Positions 8,898 through 18,181 of a DNA stretch of 64,000 nt are shown here, piece by piece. Positions within the stretch are counted from its first letter, which is position 1. Each line of letters begins with the position of its first letter. The notes beneath the pieces were generated by a model that did no database searches, was not told the origin of the DNA, and worked only from the letters and a program-made list of their open reading frames with translations. The position numbers and the translations under genes were made by a program. The stretch comes from JACDCA01 sp963810305 (lineage in GTDB: Bacteria; Acidobacteriota; Vicinamibacteria; Vicinamibacterales; 2-12-FULL-66-21). Where the stretch lies: the NCBI GenBank assembly GCA_963810305.1, contig CAWEMY010000017.1:62001-126000 (forward strand). Reading direction: 5' to 3'.

Positions 8898-10005
8898 ATG
8901 GGTCGCTGGGTCACTTGGCGTGTGGCGGCAACTACGTCACTTCTGTTGTGTTTTGCCGTTGACGGTCTCTCCCGGGAACGCGACCCGCTGAAGCAGTCGC
9001 GATTCCGTGTCGTCGCGTCTGTCTCGGGCGCGTTTGTGGCGCCGGTGTGCGGAGCTGCACAAGTCAACAATTCGGCGACGGTACTCGCGCAGGCGCGCCT
9101 CTTGATCAACCAGGGAAAGCCGCAGGCGGCGATCGAAACAGCTCGAGGCGCTGGACGAGCCCCGGCGGCCGGAAGTGACCCACCTTCTGGGCGTGGCGTA
9201 CTACCACGCCGATGATTATCCGCGCGCCATCCAGCAGTTGACCGCGGTACTCGAACGCCTGCCGGAGGGATCGGTCGAGCGTCGCGAAGCCGTTCAGGTG
9301 CTCGGTCTGTCGTACTTCGTGACGGGCCGTTTCACCGATGCGGTGCCGCTGCTCGAAGCGACGCGGACGTGGGCTGCTGACAACCCGGAACTGGCCTACG
9401 TCCTTGGGCAGGCCTACGTCCAGACACAACAGGCCGATCGGGCGAGGGAGACATTCGCGCGGATGTTTGGCGTCGCGGCCGATTCCGCCGCCGCACATCT
9501 GGTCACGGCGCAGATGATGATCCGGCTCGAGTTCGAATCTCTCGCCGAAGCCGAATTGAAGCGCGCGATCGAAAAAGACAAGACGCTGCCGCAGGCCCAC
9601 ACGCTTCTCGGCCAGTTGGCGCTGTTTCGCGGACGTCTCGACGAAGCCGTCGCGCTCACCGAACGCGAGATTGCCTTGAACCCGGCAAATGCGCTGGCAT
9701 TCTCGCAACTCGGCGACGCCTTGCTGCGCCAGTCGAAGTGGGACGAAGGTATCGCCGCTCTGCAGAAGTCGATCTGGCTGAATCCGTTTTACAGTGCACC
9801 CTACATCCTGCTTGGTAAGGCGTACATGAAGAAGGGGCAGCCAGCGACCGCCGAAGGCATGCTCACGCGCGCCATTCAGTACGATCCGAACAACCGCTCC
9901 GCGCACTACCTGCTGGGGCAGCTGCTGCAGCAGCTGGGCAGGGATGCGGAGGCGAAGCGTCACTTCGATATCGCGGAGCGCCTGCAGGGGCAGCCAGGGC
10001 GCTGA
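8898..10005 (+). CDS. Secreted TPR protein, one frameshift
   Basis: About 368 residues after joining two frames. The first frame gives an N-terminal hydrophobic export segment and the first TPR helix (LAQARLLINQGKPQAAIE). Near 9137, at a GAAA run, the frame must shift to continue as QLEALDEPRRPEVTHLLG and then unbroken TPR units to the end (AHTLLGQLALFRGRLDEAV and others). An extra A in the homopolymer explains it. The stop overlaps the next start (TGATG), so it is coupled to the CRTAC1 gene, repeating the arrangement at 4.0-7.4 kb. TPR-only proteins are binding scaffolds. Confidence 0.8.
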
Positions 10006-11744
10006 TGGCCCGTCGCGTCCGGCGCTCGTCAGCGTTTCTTCCATCGGTCCTGGCGTTTTCCGCGAGCCTGCTCGCGGCCGGAGCGGCGAAGCCGGCGGTC
10101 AAGCAGTCAGACCCTGCCCCGTGGCGCGTGGAGTTCAAGGATGTCGCTGAGCGCGCGGGTCTGCGGGACCCGGTGGTCTACGGCGGCGTCGATCGCAAGC
10201 GATTCATCATCGAGACCAACGGCTCGGGCGTGGCGCTCGTCGATTACGACAACGACGGGTGGCTCGATGCGCTGACGCTCAGCGGAACACGGCTGCAGGA
10301 AGGTACGCGCGAGGAAGTCGCGTACGCTTCCGGCACCGCCCCCACCAACCGCTTGTATCGCAACAAGCGAAACGGAACTTTCGAGGATGTGACCGAGGCC
10401 GCGGGCCTGCGACGCACCGGATGGGCATCGAGCGTATGTGCCGGTGATTACGACAACGACGGCTGGACCGATCTGTTCCTCACCTCCTACGGCCAGAACG
10501 CGCTGTACAGGAATAACGGCGGCCGATTCGAGGATGCGACTGCCCGGGCCGGGCTGGCCACATCGGGTATCCGGTGGGGCTCGGGTTGTACCTTCGTGGA
10601 TTACGATCGCGACGGCCGGCTCGATCTCTTCGTCGCGAACTACTTGCGATTCGACCTGGCGACGGCGGCCGAGCCAGGCAAGGGGCCAAACTGCCTGTGG
10701 AAGGGGATCGCGGTTAATTGCGGTCCCAAGGGACTTCCGACTGATACGAACCTGCTGTACCACAATCGCGGCGGCGGAAATTTTGCCGACGTCTCGAATA
10801 CTTCAGGCATCGCAAAGGTTACAGGGCGCTATCCGATGACTGCCTTCGCTGTCGACCTGACCGGCGACGGCTGGTCCGATATTTACGTCGCTTCCGACTC
10901 CACGGCGGCGATCCTTTACCGCAACAATCGGGACGGCACTTTCACAGACGTGGCGGTGGAAAGCGGCGCCGCGTACAGCGAGAACGGCAATGCCCAGGCG
11001 GGAATGGGAGTCGCGGTCGGGGACTATAACCGCGACGGCCTGCTCGATGTGCTCAAGACCCACTTCGCCGACGACATTCCATCCCTCTATCGCAATCTCG
11101 GGAAGGGACTGTTCGAAGACGTCGCCGCGACCGCCGGACTCGGCGTCGAGAATCGCTACGTGGAATGGGGCGCAGCGCTCCCGGACCTGGATAACGACGG
11201 TTGGCAGGATCTGGTCTACGTCACCGGCAACGTCTACCCCGAAATCGAGCGCGCGCTGCCACAGTATGCACATCGCAGCCCGCGGTTCGTGTTCCGAAAC
11301 ATCGGGGGCTCGTTCGTGAACGTCACGAAAGCGAGCGGCGACGCTGCGCTGGCGCATTCGAGTCGTGGTGCCGCCACCGGTGACTTCGACAACGACGGGG
11401 ATGTCGACCTCCTCATCATGAACATGAACGAGCGGCCGTCACTTCTCGAAAACCAGTACGCCGGCGGCCACGGATGGATTGCGATCAAGCTCGAAGGCAC
11501 GGCCTCCAATCGTTCCGCAATCGGAGCCACCGTCGTCGTCACCTCGGGCGGCGTTCGTCAGGCCCGCGCCGTCTTGAGCCAGTCCAGCTACTACTCGCAC
11601 GACGACCTTCGGCTGCACTTCGGGCTCGGGGGACAGTCGAAGGCCGATCGGGTCGAGGTAACGTGGCCGAGCGGCCGGATCGAATCTCTGAACGACGTTC
11701 AGGGCCGGCGCGTCGTGACGATCAAGGAAGGCTCAACGAAGTAG
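10005..11744 (+). CDS. CRTAC1 family FG-GAP/VCBS repeat protein with ASPIC/UnbV domain
   Basis: 579 residues, intact. A signal peptide (about 1-27) is followed by repeated FG-GAP/VCBS blades with calcium-loop motifs (DYDNDGWLDALTLS, DYDRDGRLDLFVAN, DYNRDGLLDVLKTH, DFDNDGDVDLLIMN) and a C-terminal ASPIC/UnbV domain (NRSAIGATVVVT, VTWPSGRIESL). It is a clear paralogue of the gene at 5633-7354. The start overlaps the TPR gene stop. The 3' end overlaps the convergent debranching-like gene by 12 bases, so there is no room for a separate terminator between them. Confidence 0.9.
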   Translation: MARRVRRSSAFLPSVLAFSASLLAAGAAKPAVKQSDPAPWRVEFKDVAERAGLRDPVVYGGVDRKRFIIETNGSGVALVDYDNDGWLDALTLSGTRLQEGTREEVAYASGTAPTNRLYRNKRNGTFEDVTEAAGLRRTGWASSVCAGDYDNDGWTDLFLTSYGQNALYRNNGGRFEDATARAGLATSGIRWGSGCTFVDYDRDGRLDLFVANYLRFDLATAAEPGKGPNCLWKGIAVNCGPKGLPTDTNLLYHNRGGGNFADVSNTSGIAKVTGRYPMTAFAVDLTGDGWSDIYVASDSTAAILYRNNRDGTFTDVAVESGAAYSENGNAQAGMGVAVGDYNRDGLLDVLKTHFADDIPSLYRNLGKGLFEDVAATAGLGVENRYVEWGAALPDLDNDGWQDLVYVTGNVYPEIERALPQYAHRSPRFVFRNIGGSFVNVTKASGDAALAHSSRGAATGDFDNDGDVDLLIMNMNERPSLLENQYAGGHGWIAIKLEGTASNRSAIGATVVVTSGGVRQARAVLSQSSYYSHDDLRLHFGLGGQSKADRVEVTWPSGRIESLNDVQGRRVVTIKEGSTK

Positions 11745-14444
11745 GTTGCCCAGCGCGATTTTCACTTCCTTACGGACGTAATTGTTCCCTGTCCCTTCGA
11801 ACTTCACGAGGAGTTCCGCGTCCCCGGATCCGGAGCGCAACTCACCGCCGGAGACCGCGCCCGCCCTGCGCGGAGTGCGGATCCGCAGCGAGTACGCACG
11901 CCCGGCGTGCCCCTCGAGTGTCAGTTGAAGGTCGTCGCGGCCGGCGCGGGATCGCAGCACGCGCAGCCCCTGGTTTCGATCGCCTGAAAGCGGCGCTTCG
12001 ATGGCCTGATACACATCGCTGCCCCCCTCATAGCTGAACGACACGAATGTCTTCGCGCCTGCCCCGGGGATGACGACTTCTGCCTGTTGGATGTCTCCCT
12101 CGAGCCGAGTTTGGAATTTCGCCGGCCGTCCGTCCACGCTGACCGCGCGGACCACGGCATCGAGGGGGAATGCGGGAGCCAGGATGATCCGCGTCGGGGA
12201 CTGCGCGGGCCGCGCCTGATTCGGCGCATCCCGGCGCTCGATTGCCACAGTCAGGCGTCCAGGGCTGCGGGTGAACGTGAAGTCGAACCGCGAATTGCCC
12301 GCGGTAATGTTGTGAGCTGACAGGCTGTCCCAGTTCGCGGGCAGTTGTGGCGCAAACCGCAACTCGCCGCCGGCCGCGGCCGTCTCGATCCCGAGCAATC
12401 CGCGCAGCACCGGCGTCACGACCATCGCCTCGGACCAGACCTGGTGGTGAGACGAACGGCCAAACGCCGCATTGAATTCTCCCGAGAGCAATTCCGTGAC
12501 GTAGCCCAGTGCTCCATCGTAGGTGAGCAGCGCGTTCGCCATCAGCGCCTGGAAGCCGACGTGCGGGCGGCCGTACCGGTACGCGCCCATCGAAGCCCAC
12601 CCCGTAAACAGCGGCCACACCGAACCGTAGTGGTACGACAACGGATCGTAGAGCTCACTGCGCTCGGACAGAATGCGGCTGCCCCAGTCTGTCGCGAGCG
12701 CGCCCCCACCGAGGTGGTCGATCTGCAATTGCGCGCGGGCGGAATCGAGAGTGTCGAACCAGAGCGGAACAGCCGGAAGAACCGTGTTCTCGTCAATGGT
12801 CCGGGCGTTTCGCAGCTTGTCCATCCGGGCCTGGCGGCGCGCCCGGTCAGGTCCCGGTTCGGCGACCGGCGGTTCCTTGCGGGGCAGGGCGGTCGCAAAC
12901 GCGTAGAAGCCGCGATCCTCGAGCCAGTATGTCCGCTCGACTGCCTCACGGGTGCGTGCCTGGGCGGCGCGGGCGGTGCGGGCGAGCGCCGGATCGGTCA
13001 TCACGTCGGCAAGCTCCGCGATGCCGCGGAGCGCATCGATCCACAGACCCTGCAGGTAGACTTCCTCGTGCGGCGGGTAAAGGGCGCCCCCCTCCACCCA
13101 GCCGTGTCCTGCGCCGGTGTTTTCAATCAGCCCGTTCCGATCCGTATCGGTCGCCTCCGAAAACCGGTACGCCTTGACGATCGAATCCCAGCTCGCTTTC
13201 AGGAACTCACGGTCCCCCTGCGCACGCCAGTAGTCCGCGTGCGCGATGACGTAGAGCGGCGTCGCGTCGGCGCTCGCCCACGCGTACGGGTAATCCGTGA
13301 ACCAGGGCACCAGGGATGCGCTCTGTGATATTTCGTGAGGAATCTTTCCATCGGCGCGCTGGAACTTCCGCAGAAAATCCAGAGCCGTTCGGCTCGACGC
13401 GAAATCTCCCTCGGCGTTGAGCGCGAGCACCGTCCAGAGTGCATCCCGGCCGAAGAACCAGGCGAATCCCGGACGCTCGCTATTCCCCGACGTCCGGAAC
13501 CCGGCGATCAGGCCGGTCCCGAGCAGCGGGTTGGTGGCCATCCCCTTGTCGATGCCCACTTTGGCCCAGGCGAATGCGTCGTTCACGCGCGGGTCCGGCG
13601 TGACCACGCGTGCGGTGTCCTGCAGGAGCCGCTCGTAGTGGGCGGTCGTCTTTTCGTACTGCTCTCTGACAGAGCGCAGCAGCTTGTCGTAGGTGGCTCG
13701 GGCCTCCGCCCGGCCCGCGGTGCTGCCGGTAATGATGATGGGAAGGAACGTGTCGGATGCATCCGATGTCGTGTCGATGACGAATCGGAGCGGCACGTCG
13801 CGCGGCTCCTCCTGGTACGGCATGACTGAGAGATCCCGCGCGGCGGGCGATCCAATCACGCCGGCGAATCGCCGCGTCTCTTCGCCAAGGTCGTACACCC
13901 GCGCCCCTTCGTCCCACCCGGCATTCGCGGTCATCGACCCGGCCGGCCACATCAGCCGCAGGCTGGGCCGAAACGACCCGACGATGCTGAGCGGCAACGT
14001 GCTCTGGACATCGAGGAGCATCACGATCCCCGGCTCGTCGATCGGGGCAAGAATGATCTGACGCACCGTGAACGCCGCGTGCGAATAGGTGAAGATGGTG
14101 GCCGCGGGCCGGACTTCGATGCCGGTGGCGATGTCCTGCCCCGGGATCTCCAGCGGGTAGCCCTCCAACCGGAACGACAGCGCAAAATCGTCCACGATCT
14201 TGAGGGGATACACCCAGGCCTCGAGCGCCCGGTTTTCGTAGCCGAACACCGCCGAGCGGCGGCCGACGACGTCGAAGAACGAACCGGGTCGGATGGGACG
14301 CGCCAGGGAAAGCGTCCCCTGGGTCAGGGGGAATTTGGGGATCAGCGTGGCGGGTGCCTGGAAACTCGCGTCCGGTGAGACGTCCCGCGAGGTCGCCAGA
14401 ACCATTGCGGAACCTACCAAGAAGGCTGCAAGTCGCAGAAGCAT
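11733..14444 (-). CDS. Secreted six-hairpin glycosidase, glycogen-debranching-enzyme-like
   Basis: 903 residues with an N-terminal signal peptide. The N-terminal half is a beta-sandwich-like region. The central part (about 300-700) resembles the (alpha/alpha)6 barrel of amylo-alpha-1,6-glucosidases: GFAWFFGRDALWTVLAL, GKIPHEIS and GHGWVEGGALYPPHEEVYLQGL carry the acidic clusters expected at the active site. A further beta-rich domain closes the protein. The likely role is hydrolysis of an alpha-glucan or related oligosaccharide outside the cytoplasm; family assignment among debranching-like GH groups (GH133/GH63-like) is uncertain. It is divergent from the TonB receptor gene, with which it shares a 183-base spacer containing palindromes. 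Confidence 0.7.
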   Translation of the reverse strand: MLLRLAAFLVGSAMVLATSRDVSPDASFQAPATLIPKFPLTQGTLSLARPIRPGSFFDVVGRRSAVFGYENRALEAWVYPLKIVDDFALSFRLEGYPLEIPGQDIATGIEVRPAATIFTYSHAAFTVRQIILAPIDEPGIVMLLDVQSTLPLSIVGSFRPSLRLMWPAGSMTANAGWDEGARVYDLGEETRRFAGVIGSPAARDLSVMPYQEEPRDVPLRFVIDTTSDASDTFLPIIITGSTAGRAEARATYDKLLRSVREQYEKTTAHYERLLQDTARVVTPDPRVNDAFAWAKVGIDKGMATNPLLGTGLIAGFRTSGNSERPGFAWFFGRDALWTVLALNAEGDFASSRTALDFLRKFQRADGKIPHEISQSASLVPWFTDYPYAWASADATPLYVIAHADYWRAQGDREFLKASWDSIVKAYRFSEATDTDRNGLIENTGAGHGWVEGGALYPPHEEVYLQGLWIDALRGIAELADVMTDPALARTARAAQARTREAVERTYWLEDRGFYAFATALPRKEPPVAEPGPDRARRQARMDKLRNARTIDENTVLPAVPLWFDTLDSARAQLQIDHLGGGALATDWGSRILSERSELYDPLSYHYGSVWPLFTGWASMGAYRYGRPHVGFQALMANALLTYDGALGYVTELLSGEFNAAFGRSSHHQVWSEAMVVTPVLRGLLGIETAAAGGELRFAPQLPANWDSLSAHNITAGNSRFDFTFTRSPGRLTVAIERRDAPNQARPAQSPTRIILAPAFPLDAVVRAVSVDGRPAKFQTRLEGDIQQAEVVIPGAGAKTFVSFSYEGGSDVYQAIEAPLSGDRNQGLRVLRSRAGRDDLQLTLEGHAGRAYSLRIRTPRRAGAVSGGELRSGSGDAELLVKFEGTGNNYVRKEVKIALGNLLR

Positions 14445-14505
14445 GAATCACCCGAAGTGTCCGCCAAGGCGTACGGCTGAGCTTCAGTGTCCGGCGCTCG
14501 TAAAT

Positions 14506-14563
14506 CTACGCGTAGCCGCGGCGTCGACATTGTCGTTTACGAAATCGTAATCAGTGCTAGCAT
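14506..14563 (+). promoter_or_regulatory. Candidate promoter with two palindromic operators upstream of the TonB receptor
   Basis: In the divergent spacer, CTACGCGTAG (14506-14515) and TTACGAAATCGTAA (14537-14550) are perfect palindromes. A possible sigma-70 promoter overlaps the second: TTTACG at 14536-14541, 16 bases, TAGCAT at 14558-14563. Overlap of operator and promoter would suit a repressor that responds to carbohydrate, but no regulator gene is adjacent. Confidence 0.4.
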
Positions 14564-14627
14564 TCGTCGATTGTGCCTTGAGACCTGCCAGACGCGGGTT
14601 TCGGCAGTTCCACCGGGGAGACTTCCC

Positions 14628-17600
14628 ATGGCTTCTGGCCTCTGCTCCTTCCTGCCACGCAAGACCCACGGTATGCGCATAGCGATAGCCATGTGTGCGC
14701 TGTTCGTTGTTGCACCAGGCTCGAACGCCGCCGCACAGGCGGTGTACGGAAGCATCGGGGGTGTCGTCAAGGACGCCTCAGGGGCCGCCATGCCCGGCGC
14801 CACGGTTACCGTCACAAGCGTCGACCGCAAGACGGTCGATACGGTCGTGACGAACGAATCCGGATTCTACGTCAAGGACCGGCTGCTGCCGGGACTCTAT
14901 GAAGTGAAGGCCGAGTTGACCGGCTTCAAGACCGCCGTCCTGCCCGAGGTTCGCGTCAGCGTCGATACGCAGACTCCCATCAACTTCGACCTGCAGGTCG
15001 GCGCAGTCACCGAGCAGATCGAGGTCACCGGCGGATCGCCGTTGTTGAAAACCGACCGCGCCGACGTCTCAACCAACTTCGATTCGAAACAGATCACCGA
15101 CCTGCCGGTACTCGATCGCAACTTCACGAAGTTCATCCTCCTGACGCCGGGCACGCAGCAGCTCGGGTGGCAGCACGCGGCGAGCGAAAACCCGCAGGGC
15201 TCCACCCAGACGATGGTCAACGGGCAGCACTTCAGCGGCACGGGTTACCAGCTCGATGGAACAGACAACCGCGATCCCATCCTCGGCATCATCGTCATCA
15301 ATCCCACGCTCGAGTCGATTCAGGAAACGAAGATCACGTCGCAGAACTACGACGCCGAGTTCGGTCAGGCGACGGCCGGCGTCGTGTCGGTGCAGACCAA
15401 GTCCGGCAGGAACCAGTTGTTCGGCAGCGCCTTCGAGTTCTATCAGGACGACAGGTTCCAGTCGCGGAATCCGTTTACGCAGTTCCAGGTGGATCCGCTG
15501 ACCGGCAAGCATCCTGCCAAAGACGGAGAAGAATCAGTTCGGCGGATCGATTGGCGGCAAGATCGTCGAGAACCGGGTGTTCTTCTTCGGCGATTACCAG
15601 GGCACGCGCAGCACCGTCGGCGGCTCGAAGCTGCTGACCGTGCCGACACTCGCCGCGCGGGGCGGTGATTTGAGTGCGTACGGTGTGAACATCTACGATC
15701 CCCAGACCGGGCAGCAGTTTCCGGGTAACGTGATTCAGCCCGGCAGACTGTCGCCGCAGGCGCGGGAGCTGCTCCGACTTGATTCCGGAGCCGAACACCG
15801 CGGGACGTGACAACGGAACTCGCGACAACTACGTCGCGTCCGGGTCGGAAACATTCACGGAGAACTCATTCAACGTTCGTATCGACGGCCGGATTTCCGA
15901 CAAGCTGAACACCTTTGGCCGCTACAGCCTCGGCGACTTCCTGCGCGACGGTCCGACCGCGTTCGGCGCACGGCGGCGGGCCGGAGCTCGTCAGCCTCGG
16001 CGGCGTCTCCGACGTCCTCAACCAGAGCCTGGCGTATGGGTTCGATTACGCCTTGTCGTCGACGCTGCTCGCCGACTTCCGATTCGGCTTCTTCCGGTAC
16101 AAGGTGGCCGTGCTGCCGTTCGACTACGGCACCACGCCCGCCGCCGACGCGCGGTATCCCGGGTTTGAACCTCGATGAGACGTTCACGTCGGGCCTGCCC
16201 GCAGGATTCGTCAATAGTGAGAACTCCAGCTTGCCGGGCACTTTCGAGTTCGGATCGGGGCTGGGCGTGAACCGGTGCAACTGCCCGCTCGACCAGAACG
16301 AAAAGCAGCTACAGCTGGTCGGCAACATCACGAAACTGTACGGCAATCACAGCGTGAAGTTCGGCATGGACGTGCGGAGGGCCTGGAACCTGCGCGTCCC
16401 CAGCGACCGCGCATCGATCCGGCGAGCTGACGTTCCACCACAACCGCACGTCGCTCAACGGCGTCGGCGGCCTCGGGCTTGCCACATTCCTCATTGGCGA
16501 TGTGACGCGATTTACGCGGTACTTCAGCGAGCAGACCGACGCGGCCGAGCGTCAGTGGCGGCATTTCTATTACGTGCAGGACACCTGGCGCGCGAACGAC
16601 AAGTTCACGCTCAACTATGGCTTGCGACTCGATGTCATCAACCCGCAAACGATCAACGAGGCCGGAAACGCCGGCTACCTCGACCTGACGACGGGCGAAA
16701 TCAGGGTCGCCGGGGTAGGCGGAAACAGTTTGAACGGCGACATCGAGAACAAACTGAACTGGGCGCCGCGAGTCGGGGCAGCCTACCAGTTCAATGAGCA
16801 AGACGGTCATTCGCGGCGGATTCGGTCGCAGCTACGACATCGGGCGTCTTCGGATCGCTGTTCGGTCACAGCGTGACCCAGAACCTGCCCGTCCTGAACG
16901 TGCAGGAACTGAATGGAGACCGGCGCGACTTCGATGCGGTGTTCAACCTCGCTCAGGCGTGCACCGCCGCCCGATTTTCCAAATTCAGACAGCGGCGCGT
17001 TTCCACTGCCCGAACGGCGTCTTCGCGCGCGCGCTCCCGACGCAGCAGCGCCCCCCCACGGTCGACGCGTTCAACGTGATCGTGCAGAGACAGCTTTCCG
17101 ACACGATGTCGGTGGAAGCCGGCTACGTCGGCAATCGCGGCCGGGACGTGTTCGCGGGCGACGGGCCCGACGTCAATATCAACCAGGCGACGCTCAACGG
17201 CTACCTGCAGGGCGTCCCCCAGAACAACCGCAGGCCCTTCTTCAATAAGTTCGGATGGACGCAGGACATCGCCTACTTCTGCAACTGCGCCACCAATGCG
17301 TACGACTCATTGCAGGCGAAGTTCAACAAGCGGTTCTCCGGCGGCTATTCGGTGAAGGCCAACTACACATTGCAGCGGGCGGTCATGAATGACGCCCAAT
17401 ACTTCGAGACCGATCTGCCCGAACATCAGGGTCTGTTCGACAGCGACCTGAACCGCGGACCGGCGGGCTGGGACCGCACGCACAATGCCGTGCTGTCTCT
17501 GGTGGCCGAGTTGCCGATCGGCCGCAATCGCCGTTACCTGGCTGACGTCTCGCCGACGGTAGACGCGATCATCGGCGGGTGGCAGTTCAATGCCAATCAC

Positions 17601-18058
17601 ATCATGCAGAGCGGGCTGCCGTTCGACGTCATCGTACCGCGACGCGGGTGCGGATCGTGACACCGGGCCCAACCGTGCCGACCTGATCGGGGACCCTGAC
17701 GGCCCTCAGACGAGAACCCAGTGGTTCAACACCACGCCGATCGGCACCATCGGGCAGCGCCTTTGGTCGCCCGGCGCGAGGTACTTTCGGCAACATGGAA
17801 CGCAACTCGCTGCGCGGCCCTGGTTACTGGCGGACGGATGCGTCGCTCTTCAAGCACGTGGGCGTTGGCGGGACCAAGCAACTCGAGATCCGTATCGAAG
17901 TCGTCAACCTGTTCAACCACGTCAATCTTGGCAACCCGGACTCGGAGGTTGGCGTCCCCGGCAATGACAACCCCAACGCCGGACGCATCAACTCCACCGC
18001 GTACGGCAATACGGACCCACAACGGAACTTCCAGTTCGGCTTCAAGTTCATGTTCTGA
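14628..18058 (+). pseudogene. Oar-type TonB-dependent receptor with about eleven frameshifts
   Basis: Start ATG 14628 has GGGGAG seven bases upstream. The product has a signal region ending AAAQ, a carboxypeptidase-regulatory-like domain (VYGSIGGVVKDASGAAMPGA), a plug (VTEQIEVTGGSPLLKTDRAD, NFTKFILLTPGTQ) and a beta-barrel ending in NFQFGFKFMF. These are outer-membrane receptors for oligosaccharides or other ligands. The reading frame changes near 15530, 15778, 15968, 16163, 16418, 16795, 16845, 16960, 17008, 17642 and 17790. Each switch resumes recognisable barrel sequence at once, and several fall on TT, TTT or GG runs. Total length after repair (about 1,140 residues) is normal for the family. 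Either the locus was sequenced at poor accuracy or the gene is freshly inactivated; the absence of nonsense codons favours the first. Confidence 0.75.
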
Positions 18059-18060
18059 TT

Positions 18061-18124
18061 AGCGATCGGCTTCCGGCTGCCAGCACTCGAGGAGTGCTCG
18101 CGCCGGAAGCTGATCCCGATCGCT
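18061..18124. terminator. Long nested stem-loop downstream of the TonB receptor gene
   Basis: Three nested arms pair in register: AGCGATCGG with CCGATCGCT, CTTCCGGC with GCCGGAAG, and AGCACTC with GAGTGCT around a GAG loop. It begins two bases after the receptor stop codon. No clear T-run follows on the + strand, so it may be a transcription or processing barrier, or a mobile palindromic repeat, rather than a classical intrinsic terminator. Confidence 0.5.
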
Positions 18125-18181
18125 CTGGTCCCGCCCCGAACATTCGACTCTTTTTCCTGACCTCGAGCCGGCGATGTTCGT

